Shown here: positions 11,423 through 22,865 of the stretch, in pieces
How positions within the stretch are numbered: the first letter of the stretch is position 1
How the letters are laid out: each line of letters opens with the position of its first letter
Notes under the pieces: generated by a model
Database searches by the model: none
Told to the model about the DNA's origin: nothing
The model's input: only the letters and a program-made list of their open reading frames with translations
Program-made: the position numbers and the translations under genes
Assembly (NCBI RefSeq): GCF_018691265.1
Contig: NW_024881313.1
Span: 40,107,518 to 40,171,517, forward strand
Direction: 5' to 3'
DNA length: 64,000 bases
DNA from: Tyto alba
Lineage: Eukaryota > Chordata > Aves > Strigiformes > Tytonidae

Positions 11423-12024
11423 GAAAAAAAAAAAAAAAGAAAAATCTAAAATAAACTACTTAAAGGGGACGGCGGGAAGGAGAGGGAGCGATCTTTCAGC
11501 CCCACGCTTTCATGCCGTACTCAATCGGCTTTTTGAAACTGCAGATCCTTTGAGACAGAGAGGGAGAGAGAAGCAAAAAATCGCTATTTGTAACTAAAAC
11601 ACGCTGCAACCTGGAAGGCTGGCAGAATAAACCTATTGTGGAGCTGAAACGCGCCGGGATATCCAAGCAAAAATCCCCCCCGAGTACCACTGTTTGCGAA
11701 AAGGTAATTACGAAGTGAAAATATTTCCAAGTTTTCGCTTTTTTTTTTTTTTTTTTAACTTTCGACTGTGCGATTTGTTTGCACGCCGAAAGGACGAAAA
11801 AAAAAATAAAAATAAAAACAGCCACTTTTTTTTTTTTTTTTCCCCTCCCCAAACCCCTATGAAACCTAAAAGATAAAATTACTGGATCTAAAAATAAAGC
11901 AGTAGTTACAAGCCTCCCCCACCCTCTCCAATCTCCCACCCCTTCCACCCCTCTCTCGCCTTCTCCCTCCCTCCTTCTCTGTGTTTGCGTTTGACAAAGA
12001 AATTATTTGAACTTCCCACTGCCT

Positions 12025-12034
12025 CATAAAAAGG
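12025..12034 (+). promoter_or_regulatory. TATA-like box of a proximal promoter
   Basis: CATAAAAAGG is a passable TATA variant. A start about 30 nt downstream (12055-12062) would give a leader of roughly 375-380 nt to the ATG at 12436, a normal length. The element is A-rich and could be coincidental in this composition; I see no CCAAT box immediately upstream. Confidence 0.35.
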
Positions 12035-12060
12035 AAACAGAAGAGCAGTTCTTTTGACAT

Positions 12061-12132
12061 ATGGATGTGATTTTTTCTGCTCTGAGACAGATGCACACGG
12101 AAAACAAACAGCACCAGGGGCTGCAACGCTGA
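12061..12132 (+). other. Upstream ORF 1, 23 codons
   Basis: ATG at 12061 opens a 23-codon frame that closes at TGA 12130-12132. If transcription starts near 12055 this ATG is too close to the cap to be used efficiently, but from the upstream promoter it would be within the leader. The peptide has no recognisable motif. Confidence 0.35.
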
Positions 12133-12133
12133 A

Positions 12134-12157
12134 GGGAGCGAAGTTGCTTCGCTTCCC
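12134..12157 (+). promoter_or_regulatory. Leader hairpin abutting uORF 2
   Basis: GGGAGCGAAG, loop TTG, CTTCGCTTCCC forms a 10-bp stem with one bulged T and a 3-nt loop. Its last base is next to the ATG of uORF 2. A stem in this position would hold a scanning ribosome at or just before that start. The structure is read directly from sequence; a role is inferred. Confidence 0.45.
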
Positions 12158-12256
12158 ATGGGCTCCTCGGCTTCACTTCAGGAGCTGCCCAGATCTCCAG
12201 CCATGAGAAAACGGAGCAAAAGACCGGGCTTTCTTGTCATGTGCCTTTCTGGCTAA
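12158..12256 (+). other. Upstream ORF 2, 32 codons
   Basis: ATG at 12158 (context CCCATGG, with C at -3 and G at +4) opens a 32-codon frame ending at TAA 12254-12256. Two further in-frame ATGs, at 12203 and 12239, share the same stop, so initiation at any of the three gives a nested peptide. The middle of the peptide is basic (RKRSKR). The frame ends 179 nt before the main start codon, leaving room for re-initiation. Whether it is translated cannot be told from sequence. Confidence 0.4.
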
Positions 12257-12297
12257 AACTGTGGAAACAAACAAACAATCAAACAAATTCTGGCAAA

Positions 12298-12347
12298 GGG
12301 GGGGGGGGGGGTTGGGGGGTGGGGGGGGGGGGGTGGGAGGGAGGGAA
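12298..12347 (+). promoter_or_regulatory. G-rich tract in the 5' leader (possible RNA G-quadruplex)
   Basis: G14, TT, G6, T, G13, T, GGG and further GGGA units on the sense strand, 90-140 nt before the main ATG. If transcribed, this would be a very stable RNA G-quadruplex candidate able to slow scanning between uORF 2 and the main start. Confidence 0.5.
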
Positions 12348-12412
12348 GGAGAAATCATCTGCAACCGGAGCGCTGGGACCTCTCGTCCTCCTACTTCCCT
12401 GAGCGAGCTTGG

Positions 12413-12472
12413 ATGCTGGAAGAAGCCTCCTGGATATGGGATCATATCTGGTTTATCACAGTCTGGGTTTGA
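12413..12472 (+). other. Upstream ORF 3, overlapping the main start
   Basis: ATG at 12413 has a weak context (T at -3, C at +4). It opens a 19-codon frame ending at TGA 12470-12472, 34 nt past the main ATG and in a different frame. Ribosomes that use it cannot also start at 12436, so it would lower output unless skipped by leaky scanning. Confidence 0.45.
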
Positions 12473-12510
12473 TCCTCTGCTGCTCCGTATTGAGTTCAGT
12501 CTACGCTCTG
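12436..12510 (+). CDS. First coding exon: signal peptide of an unidentified secreted or membrane protein (partial gene)
   Basis: The exon encodes 25 residues beginning MGSYLVYH and ending VLSSVYAL, then a consensus donor (CTG|GTGAGT at 12511), so the intron is in phase 0. The ATG at 12436 has strong context: G at -3 and G at +4. The peptide looks like a secretory signal: a short polar start, a hydrophobic core through residues 9-19 (LGLILCC) and a signal-peptidase-like V-Y-A before the final L. The mature product would be secreted or enter the membrane, but nothing of it is in this window. It follows a GC-rich promoter region and a leader with upstream ORFs. I do not recognise the gene: the ending resembles the LSSVVAL of WNT7 proteins, but there the first intron, as I recall, falls before that motif. 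The exon call rests on signal peptide, Kozak and donor together; exon 2 is not seen. Confidence 0.6.
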
Positions 12511-12878
12511 GTGAGTCCTTCAATTTTTATTTTTTATTTTTTTTTTTTTCTTCCCTTTTCACATTCTTGAACGATCCGCACGGCTGTTTCCTTGATGAGT
12601 AATTTACTGTATCAAGGATTTAGAAAGGTTTTTTTTTTGCCATTTTTTTTTTTTCTTTGCAGCCCAGTGGCTTACTTCGCTGGCAGATAGTGTGTGCAGT
12701 TAGTCTCAGGGTTGCTGCACCAGATGAAATTAAAATGTCTGTGCTTCCCGAAAAGTTTGAATCACTTTTAAACCCCTCCAGACAGCAATGCCTGCAGTTT
12801 GACAGGGGTCTGGGCAAAGCGGTTAGGGGATAATTTAAGAGACCTATGAATGAAGGGAAACTTTTTCTTTTCCTTTTC

Positions 12879-12898
12879 TTTTTTTTTTTTTTTTTTTT
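12879..12898. repeat. Poly(T) run, 20 nt
   Basis: Uninterrupted T20 in the start of the presumed first intron. Confidence 0.9.
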
Positions 12899-15800
12899 AT
12901 ATCCACCTCCCTCCCCAAGATGACAAATTTAATTTTCATTTAATCTTCTTAATCTGCAAATCAGCTTAATCTCAGCGAAACAGTGCCTTCCTCTTTGGGA
13001 TTAAATTTGGAGAGGACCTCAGAGTGCAGGGCTTGCAGACAGTTTACACTCAGGAGCATGAAAGTAGTATTAACCCTTTGCTTCCTGGCGCTGTTTTCAC
13101 CTGTTCTTGCACACGCCGAGGCAGAATATCTTTACAGAGGTAGCAAAAAGGGCTAAAGTCTGTCAAAACTGCCTTGACGGTGGTGATGAGGAATGGGCTA
13201 AGATGTACAGACTCCCCTCTGCAACCCCAAGTGGTCTCCAGAGCCCTTCTGCAGAAGTGAAGGGAAAAGTCATACGGAATCAGCCACCAGATATTAACCC
13301 ACTGATGGGCACGCTGCTTCGGCATGCGCTTTCCTTGTTTTCTCCATCCTTGGAATCCCCACTCCTGGCTCCCATTTCTCCGTGCCTTCTGGCATAGGGA
13401 GGGGCACGACCACCACCTAAAGAGGTGTCTGCTTTCCATGAGGGGTGGAGATGTGTTGGAAAGGGAATGGGTTCCCCTTGACCCTGGCTCCAGCCAGGTC
13501 TTCCCTGACCCTCCAGGAGCCATCACCCTGGGCCACATCCCCTGAGTTTGGTAGCTACTCTTTGGGATCTTCTGCAGGGCAACGTCATGCTAGAGGGAAA
13601 CATCTCATCAATGAATGAGAAGAAACAGCCCCTCGGAAAACAATCTTTGTTGCAGCCCATCCCTGTCTTGCTCTGTCTCTAAGCACAAATAAACCTTTCA
13701 AAACCCAAAGAAAATTGAGAGGACCACTTGTAGATTTGTTGAGGTGTTACTGATGGTTGAGGTTTCTCCCCTTTCCTGGGGTTGGATTAGCACCCCCATG
13801 ACCATGTCTAATTTTGGGGCCATATCATGACAGGGTAGGTCCTGTAGCACCTGCTACCCCTCCACTTCCACAGCCCGCTGAAGTCAGCACCAAAATTCCT
13901 GTGAGCTTTGGTATGTCTGCTGGTACCGGTGAAAATCAGGTTCATGAAAGAGCCACATTGATGCTCAATAAACTTCAGGACCCCCCAAAAAGACAAATGA
14001 GGCTCTAGAGTGCATCTCCAGTCCCATTCCTGGTTTAGTCCCCTCTCCCAGTACATCCCGGTGCCTCCAGAAGGTGCAGAGGACCAGCCAGTGAACCAGA
14101 TGTCAGCAGCCTCGTGTTCCCAGTGGGTATTTTATTTTTGATACCCCCCATCACAACAGCCACTTTCCAATCACGAGCGATTTGCTCAGCAGCGCTGGTG
14201 GGCGACGGGGGCTCGTGGCTGGAGCCGCTGGACCTGGGAATAAAGCAGGAATAGCTCTTCCAGAATCACAGAGGGACAAGAAAGCTGGGAAATTTTCTGG
14301 GAAGGGCTCAATGAGGAATGCACAAGAGTATTTGCTCCGTTGAGTTTCCAAAAGCCCGATCCCCCCTGTACTGATTTAGGGTCCTGTCTCTAGAAAACCC
14401 CATTCAGTTTAATTAGGCCCGGGCTGAAGCGCGTGTTTCAGCCACTTGTTTTTCAAACCCACTGTCGACAGCTGAAGGGGTTGCCAGAAGGTTTGAAAAG
14501 TTGTCCTGACAATTCCGGGGCTGCAGAGATGTTGTGTGTCCCTTCCGACAGCCACTTTTGCAGAATAAGAAGGTGAGCCCCATGTCATCCCACTGTGCAT
14601 CTTGTGAGGCAGGGAACAACTTGCAGGGCACCTAACTCTTGATTTTTGAATTTTTGAATTTTTTTTTTTTTTTTTGCTGTTGTTGTTTCTTTCCCGAACT
14701 AACTTGATTTTTAAATGAACTTTGAAAACACAGAATAGTATTGGCTGCATGTTTCAGCATGGTGATGTCTTGGAAGCTACACTGTAAGAAGGGGTGTAGA
14801 TATACTTGATATTTGGCTAGCAGGTCTGAGTGTGTTTTATGTGCTGCCATCAGCAGAAGTCACCAAGTGCCTCTCTCCTAGCAGCAAGCAGCAAAATTTG
14901 ATGCGAGTAGCTGCAGAAGGATGGGGACATAAGGACTTAATTTAGAGGCGAGCTCTGTGGCAGCTTTAGGTTATGTTAAAAGTGGTACTCGATCTTTCGC
15001 TCCCCCAGCAGAGCAGAGCAAAGCAAAGCTCTGTTGTGAGGTTTGAGTCAGGAGGATTCCCACAGACTGAGGCAGCCGACCGCTCAGAGCTTCAGGGCAC
15101 AATTCATCTGTCTGAGGCTGGAAGACTTGAATCTTGAGAGCCGTGGCCCTAATTGTTGGCTTCTTTGCAGCTCCGGCCACTTTGCATCTGAGAGTTGGTG
15201 ATGCCGAGGTCAGAGCACGAAGCATCCTAAATCTGAAGCTGTCACTCCCGTTATTCCTTTTGTAAGCCAGAAAAGATGAGAGTAAAGGCTCTTTTTGAAG
15301 CAAGAGTGCTGAAGTAGGGATGGGAGAGGGTTTCTTGGATTGCCTGTGGCACTGGTACATCATGGGGCAGGATGCTGGCAGCTGAATCGCTTCTCCGCAG
15401 CACGCGGGCTGCGTGTCCCTGCGTTAACTGGAAACCGGGGTGGAGAATTCAGCACACAGAGAACTGCTGTGGGAGCGAGTCCTCTCGGAGTTAAAAGCAT
15501 CTGTGCAGAAATCGTGGCCCTCCCCAGGAGTCTGTAGCCACGCAAAATCCATAGGGAGATCAGCATCCCCGCCCTGAGCTTTTGAGGGGCAGCTGTGAGG
15601 GACAGTCTTTGATGTGGGGTAAAGTCCTGGGTGAAGCTCTGCTGTCCTCCAACCCCCCTGGCAATCCAGAGAAGTCCTCCCCCAGCATTTCCCTGGGAAT
15701 ATTCCCAATTAACACCTGCTTAAACAGCAAGGGGAGTTTCGCTTGCCAGTTGAGTACTTTGTGCCCGAAATCTGCCAGGGTGAAGGGGTAAATCTGAGTT

Positions 15801-16137
15801 AGTTCTGCTATTTGGTCCAAGGGCCAACGAAGCGAGGTTAGCCTGAGCCAGATAGCCCTGCAAACATGGGCTTGAAAAGAAGGTGTGTGCAAAAGGAGCT
15901 TTAAAAGTAGAGTCTGACATCAGCAGAGCACGGGAGATGTTAAGACGTAGGCACAATGATTTTATCTGCAGCGTGCTGCCAGAGCTTCTTGAAAATAAAC
16001 CTCCCCAAGTCCCCCTCCCAGCTGAAAGCCCCTGCGGTTTGCTCTGCTGACCCTTTTGTTTTTCACTTGGTTTCCTTCTCTTGCCTGTCTCAGCCTGGCA
16101 GCTCCCAACCCAGTTATCACTGGAGGAGATATTCTGC

Positions 16138-16152
16138 ATCATCATCATCATC
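16138..16152. repeat. (ATC)n microsatellite
   Basis: Five ATC units. This creates a spurious MMMMM stretch in the minus-strand frame. Confidence 0.85.
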
Positions 16153-18410
16153 GCAATGACGACAACAGTAATAATTAGGAGAAGAAGAAGCCAGCAGCCT
16201 TCTGCAGGGCTCTGGATCAGAATAGCTCCATTTGGGGAAACGGGTATCATCCTGAGCTGGCTGCAATCAGCTGAGCTCAACACGACAGAGGGAAGCAGGT
16301 CCCTGTGGGGTATGAAACAGGTAGCAAAAGGGATCCCCACTTTATTGGGGACGGGGGGGTGTCTCACCTTTTGGCAGCGCTCGGAGCCTTGCAGGAGGTG
16401 CTGCACATTTTGGGACATGCATTTTGGCAGCAGAAAGGTCTCTTGACCCCTTTCTGTTTGCAGCAGCCTGTGGTTCCCCAGCCCTGGACCCGGTCAGGCT
16501 GCTTGGGCGATGCTGAAGGTTCCCTCTGGTTTTGCAGAAGAGCTGTAGCACTTCCCCAGAATTTCGAGGGGTGTCGGGAGGGGATTTGGAACCCTTTCTT
16601 CACAGGCAGAACCCAAAACGGGGACAAGCTCAGCCAGGTCACCTGCAGAAAGGTCTCAGCCCCTATTCCTGAGGGAGCTGCATCCACACCAGCACTGGTG
16701 TTAACCTCTGGTAGGAAGATCCAGTTTAAATCAGAAAGTTCACCTCGGAGCGATACTCAGGTCGCCAGCCAGCCCAGACCCCGGTGCTCAGGCAGCAAAG
16801 CAGCTGGATTCAGGAGGTGCTGGTCAGAGTTTTGCTCTTTGACTTGTTTCTTGTTCCTCTGATCAGACCCACATCTTCATAGATCGGGAAAGGGGAAGGA
16901 TTTGAAGCTGAATAATTTGTAGCTGGAAGGGAAATATAGTCATATTCTACCTTAGAATATGGCCCGTAATAAAAAGAAGAAGAAGAATAAAATAATCCTA
17001 TATAGAGATCCTGAAAATCCCGACTAGCTGTCTAACTTCATTAAATAAAGACAGGCTCCAAGTGCAGGGAAACAATGTCTGAAATGTTCTTTTCTCCACA
17101 CACACTTGGGAGCGTGCCCATCCCTGCCCCGTGTATTTATGAAAGATACGATTTTTGTTTTCGTACTTTGGGATTAGCAGATATCCCTGGACTATAAAAT
17201 ACTCAACCGCAAAATATAAAGCAAACAAGCCTCCACGTCAGGGTAATGCATGGGCTGTGATTTCATCCCATGCAAGCCAAAAAAAGTTCAGCTGCCCAGT
17301 GGCAAGTCTGACCTGAGCAAGCTGGGTTTGGTGTGAGCTCCTTGCATCGGGAAGAGGAAAAGCAACAAGGCAACTGTGCATGCAGGGGGGTCAAGGCTGG
17401 AGGAAATGAAATCCGAGGTGTGCCTTTCAGGTCCAGGCAGTTGTTGTTTGGTTTCTGGCCTTCTGGAAATAACCCTGGAGCGGTGCTTTGAGATCAGTGG
17501 GATTATTTCGGAGAGGACAATGTGTCTGCAGTCCCTGCGAGGTGGATACCCCCAGCCCAGACAGCTCAAGCAGAGGCAGCTGCTGGCCCTGCCACCACCA
17601 CCCTGTTCTCCCATGTCCCTTTGAAAAATGATGCTGAGAGTGTGAGAGTCATCCCATGGCTGGGTGTCTTGTATTGTCTTTTTTTCCTGGGCTGCGCGTA
17701 CTGATAAGGGACTTTTCTAGGGTGTAAAGATGCCAGCTGGAGGGTTTCCCTCTGCTTGGGAAATGCACCGCTCGGCCTTCGATCCAAAAGCCACTTGAAA
17801 TCAGCCTCTGGTTTGCAAAACGGTTTGGGGCACAGACACCACACTCCTCAGACTGAAATCCCTAAATCACAGCTCTTACTCAGCATCCTCCGACCCAGCG
17901 GTGTGGGGTGAGGTGTTAAAACACCTCCCTGAGCTGGGGAAACCCAACTCCCTGGAGTCAGTGGCAGAGCTACGGCTCCAGCGAAACCCTGCAGTCCCTA
18001 GATTTTCTTTGTGACTAAAGACCAGGTGGAGGGAGTATTTGAGCCAGAATTACAGCTGCCTCTGACTTAAACCCCTCCCGGGAACTGGCCCTTGTTGCTG
18101 CCGAGCGGCTCCATCCTTATCCTGCGCCGCTGGGAGAGGGCAACGAAGTCCGGCGTGTATTTAGGTACTCACTAGACTGTGGAGCTGGGCTCCTCTCAGC
18201 CTTTTGAGCTTTGATCCCTCCAAAACCCCCTCGCCCTCTGACACTGTCCGGATCAAAGGCAGAAGCCAGCAGGGATCCCCCACCCTTTTGGATGGGCTGT
18301 TTCTCTGCAAAGGGGCAAGCGTGGAGGGGTTTGTCTGCTCAGCTCCTGTTGCAGGTGAAATTTTAGCATCTCTGAATTAGTAACTGTTAAAACAACAACA
18401 AAAAATAATA

Positions 18411-18422
18411 ATTAAACGAAAC

Positions 18423-18459
<37 letters not shown>

Positions 18460-18484
18460 AACAACCAAAAAAAAAAAAAGAAAA
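18411..18484. repeat. (AAAAC)n / A-rich repeat
   Basis: AAAAC units grade into AAAC and then pure A runs. No attached element body is seen. Confidence 0.85.
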
Positions 18485-21400
18485 TGCACTCCTTAGGGCA
18501 AGCCCTGACCAAAAGGAAGAACTCGACAGGAGTAACTTGTGTTAAAGATTAGACCACATCAAAGATATTTTGTCCTGACATGGAGAATTTGTTTTCTCCC
18601 TCTGCGTCCACTTGGCTGTTATAATATCATTTGGCTATCTTGACCCGTAACACCTCAGACTTTGGTTGGCCTTGCAAGAGCTGCTGTATTAAAGATGATC
18701 TTTGTGTTGCACCTTTCGCAACGTGGCAATAAATGAATTGCCCTTGGGGCTGAAACTCGGCCAGCAGAATACCTGCTGGGTCAGACTGAGTTTTGCTGTC
18801 CTGTATCATGGGCAGTAAACACCCAAATTCATGCTTGATGTACCTGGCTTAAATTAATCCCTTTATTTCCACTGAGGCCAGGATGACCTTTGCCAGTGAT
18901 CAGAGGGTCTCTGTGTTTTAGGGTTTTCCTTTCTTTTCAGAGGCTCAGCTTGGGTAGACTTACAGAAATCTGATTTTCAAGAAAGGAAAATTCTGGACTA
19001 ATGGCATCCTCTTAATAGATAGCGCTTTGATCTTCTTGTAACACAAATCCATCTGACAGCATTCAGGTGATGGTTTGGATGTTGAAATCTTCTGCAAGGT
19101 TGGCCTGTCTTTCTGGACATGTGTTTTTCCCTTTAGCCAGCAAAGCAGAAAGTGGACTTCTCTGCCCCTTTTCCCTCTCTCCAGCATCCCTGGTTCAAAG
19201 CATTTCAGCAGCACAGGGACTGGGCTCCCGTTTCCCTTCTTCCCTCCTGACTGTGTGCACCCTTCCATGAGCTGATTCAACTCACTGAACTTGCACAACA
19301 ATAACCCAAGACGGAAAAAAGAAAATAAATGAAGGTTTGTAGTTGAGTTAGTGAATGACATCTGCACAGCAAAGGCTTGGATGAATCCCTGAGACACATG
19401 GGGGAGAGATTGGGTCACAGAGATGGGGACACAAAGGGATGAGCAGTCAGCAGTGTGTGCAGGTTTGCCCTGGCACCAGGGTTGTACAATCATTTTGTGA
19501 TGGCATAAAGCCCCCACAAATCTTCTATTTGACAGACCCACACCCCATCCCTGTTGTACCTCCTGCTCCTTGGCAATAAATACACATACAGCAACGTGAT
19601 CCACGGGGCTGAATGTGAGCTCAGCGTAGGCTCCATGCTACCTCTGAACCCCCCCTCCATCAGCCACACCATCTGAGCATCAGCACACTTGGCAGAGTTC
19701 ATCTGAGCAGATGAGTCCTGCAGGTAGTGCCAAGTAGTGCTGCAAAATAACATAGGTCAGGGCTGTTGGATATGACTGCACTCTTGGTGGTTTTTCTGTG
19801 GGAAAAATGAGTTTCAGCTTGGAGATATGAGGTGTGCTGTGCCACTTGGCTTCAGGGCCAGAGGACAGGCCCCAGCCCTTGTATTTACAGTACAGACATA
19901 AACAGGGTCTTCCAAGACTCAGAAGCGGCCTGGACAAGCTGAGATACCAGTTGGTACCTACTTACTTGCTTTCCTGTCTGTTGCTTGCAGGGACAGTGAA
20001 ATGGTCAAGCCAAACCATTCCCCCTATGTCCAAGTCGAGGAAGGTGCCGAGCCAGGGAGCGCTTGGCAGCACGGCCATGCCGCCCACCTCTCCAACCCTA
20101 TCAAAGTGCAAAACAAATGAACCTTGGAAGTCCAAAGGTGTTTGGTGTATTTGAGACTTTCCACCGTAATGACCTCGAGTATCGGTCGTCTGTCAGATAA
20201 GGGCAGCTCGTCAAAAGGAGTCTTGGCCTCTCGAAAAAGACCTCCTCCAAGATCAGTGTCTGGGGAAAGGGCTGGAGACAGGAGTTGCTGTCTCAGCAGG
20301 AAAGACAGGCTGGTTATCTCATTTTTTACATGGCCGCCCTGTTGCTAATCAGGGTTCCTCGATGTTATCTTTACTCCAGTCTCCCCCTCTCTCCAAGTAT
20401 TTCAGTGTATTTATCTACTTGGTCTTGCCACAGCGAGAGCAAGAAGCAGTAAAGGCAGGTTTGAAAGTCACGGGGTGTCCTTAGAAAACCTTCTCTTCCC
20501 TTCACCAAACTTTGGCTTTGGACCTAAATGTTTTGGGTTTTTTTTTGGTTTTTTTTTTTGTTTCTGTATGTTTTAACAGAAAATTGAGTGGTAGGCAAAA
20601 TGTAGCTCATGCTTCCCACGAGTTAAGGGACGAGGCACTTCGTAAGGAGCAGCAGATGGTAGGGAAGTACCACCTCTTGGTCACGTAGCAGAGAAGAAAT
20701 GATCAGTCAACTGAGACTCAGTGGGGCTTTGAGGGATTCTGTCACTGTTTAGGACTACGAGGAAGTCATTTAATCATCATCTTATTGTCTTGATTAATTC
20801 ACCTTGTTTTTATGCCTTGAGCACTCAGGGGATTGCAGCATCCCAGGAGAGCCCCGGGGCCCATCCCGTGGACTAACTACAGGAATGGTGCTGGTAGTAG
20901 ACATGGAGTGGGACATTCCTTAGCTCAGGAGGAAAAGGAGGGTTTTGGAAGCTGGAAGAACCCTGGCCCTGCTCTGCTCAGGAATCCTGGGCCTGCTGGA
21001 TCTGGAAGCATCATTTGAACCTAATTTTGTTCACGCTTTCCTGCCCCATGCTGTTCCCCTGCTCCATCTCCCCACTGTGACAACAGCCTGCTCTGTCATT
21101 TCTGCCGCTGCCTTTGGCCTTTCTTTCACAAGGCTAGAGAGAAAGAAATCAACATTTTGGACGAGCCTGGAGGGCACATGGGGCTGCATGAGGACCACTC
21201 CGTGCAGGCACATGGAAGCCCACCAAAAGACAAGGCTGACTCTGGCTCGTGCACAGGCTCACCTGCATCCAGACTGTGTTACTGCCATTTCCCTTACCTC
21301 CAAGAGAAAAGTCTGTAACCCACTTTATTTAATGACACAGTGGGGCCAGGGGCTTCTGACACTGTTCAGCTGCGGGAAACCACAGGCTGGCCTGCAGAGT

Positions 21401-21654
21401 AATTAGTTAATTGATCTTGTGAATTAAAGCACGTTAAGCAATGCTTGCTCTCCTCCAGGAGCAAATAGCCTGTAGCCTCTTTTGCTTTGCAAAGATACTA
21501 ATCAAATTCCCAAATTCAGTGAATTTCCATGAACTTCACATGCTATTTCCACCTATCCCACTTTTATTGCCTAAGCCCCTGCCTCACCTCAACTTTACCT
21601 TGACTTACTTCCCCATTCCTACATCCCAAACTGCTTCTCCTTTCAGACACTGAG

Positions 21655-21800
21655 CAATCAGAACTAAAGTAGCTTTGAGACACCGGCTACGGTGAGTGAT
21701 TGCAAGGAAATGACCTGCTTCTCCTGGCCGCACTCAAAGAGTAAGATCAATAAAGCAACATTACGTAGCGTATCTATTTCGCGGTTAGCAATTTCACTCA
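21655..21800. promoter_or_regulatory. Candidate conserved non-coding element
   Basis: An AT-rich but complex stretch with retained CpGs (TACGTAGCG, TTTCGCGG) and short cores such as GATCAATAAAG. Unlike neighbouring intron it has no homopolymers. The call is by texture only; alignment to other birds would decide. Confidence 0.2.
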
Positions 21801-22834
21801 GCTCAATAAAAATAAAGAAAAAAAAAATAAAATAAAAGTAGGAGGGAGCTGTTAAGAGGTGGGACCACTAAGAGACAACCAATATATAGAACTTCAAAGG
21901 CCAGAATTGCTGGCTTATCAAGAGCCATCAGCTTATGAAGCCTTTTAACCTCTCGGAGTTGACTTCCCTAAAGTTTTCTCTGAGCCTGTGTTTTCTTCCA
22001 GCATCCTCAAGGTTACATTCACTGAACTGCTTGCTCTAAAATGGCCCCTTCAGCAAGGTGAGGAGACCAGGAGTTGAGATTTAGCTCTCCCATTGACTTT
22101 CCATGCGCTTTCAGGCATTTCTTGCTCTGCATGTGCAGCAAAGGCACAGAGGACTTGTGTGAAGTGAAGGTGGCTGCTGTGCATTTGGAAACGTCGTTTA
22201 TTTTTATTGTTCTTCCCAGAAAAGGATAAAAGAGAGAGAGATGGCTCTATAGGCACTGAGATGGAAATGTTTTCCCCGTCTAAATAGCCATGGTTACTAA
22301 AACACACACCAGTAGGTGGTCAGAGGGTCTGATGCTGTATCTAATGCAGACGTGGTTTATTTTCACTTGCACTAAATTACCGGGACTGTTTACCCAGGCT
22401 AGCCACTGGATATGGACAGAGCAGGGTAGGGGTGATTTCCCCTGCTTGGCTTTAGTTGTCAGCCACGGGTGTTCGTGCATCTCAGAGCTGCCCCATATCC
22501 TCAAGGGACCCGCTCAGCTGCAGAGCATCCCGCCACCGATCATCTGTGGCTGCACACCCCACAGAACCTGGGTGGGCCTCGAGGTCTTATTTCCTCAGCT
22601 GCCAAAGACACGGAGTTTGGCATAAAACTGTTACGTCTGTGAGTCTGTACAAGTGAGCGTGTGGGGATAACCGTACGGCTCTGACTCACGCCGTAGCATT
22701 GTTAAACTGTCCCGGAGCATCCCACCGTATGATCCTACTGCAGAGTACCAGCTTCATCCCCAATTCATTTCCCACCACGACTGGTGTTTCTCCATCATCC
22801 TTTCACCACCACAATGAAGCATGTTTGTTGTTTT

Positions 22835-22865
<31 letters not shown>
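22835..22865. repeat. (GTTTT)n simple repeat
   Basis: Five GTTTT units preceded by a T9 run. Confidence 0.9.

Larger units (their letters stand above)
12511..18410 (+). other. Presumed intron 1, 5' part
   Basis: Starts with the GTGAGT donor. It holds a T20 run (12879-12898) and an (ATC)n run at 16138-16152 but no supported exon. Two long overlapping frames around 15.7-16.9 kb (232 codons on the minus strand, 185 on the plus) have no domain; the apparent hydrophobic stretch in the minus frame comes from the ATC repeat and neighbouring AT-rich triplets. CpG is somewhat raised near 18.07-18.17 kb. Confidence 0.5.

Noticed and set aside
12436..12510. Assigning the exon to WNT7A or WNT7B because it ends LSSVYAL
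   Set aside because: WNT7 proteins have LSSVVAL, but from memory their first intron falls before that motif, and the rest of the peptide does not match. The similarity is probably chance in a hydrophobic signal sequence.
12234..12602. 122-codon frame through the leader and donor
   Set aside because: It lacks an ATG at its start (opens at TTG), is largely poly(Gly) from the G tract, and runs across the splice donor.
15720..16418. 232-codon minus-strand frame with an apparent transmembrane segment
   Set aside because: The hydrophobic run and the MMMMM stretch are translated from an ATC microsatellite and adjacent AT-rich triplets. There is no domain and no splice context.
16305..16862. 185-codon plus-strand frame
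   Set aside because: Overlaps the opposite-strand frame, has no recognisable domain, and lies in the presumed intron.
18960..19604. 214-codon minus-strand frame
   Set aside because: No motif, no start context or splice support; consistent with the tail of the chance distribution.
19990..20155. Possible exon after TTGCTTGCAG at about 19990
   Set aside because: Acceptor-like, but the downstream frame has no recognisable protein and no good donor follows before the stop.
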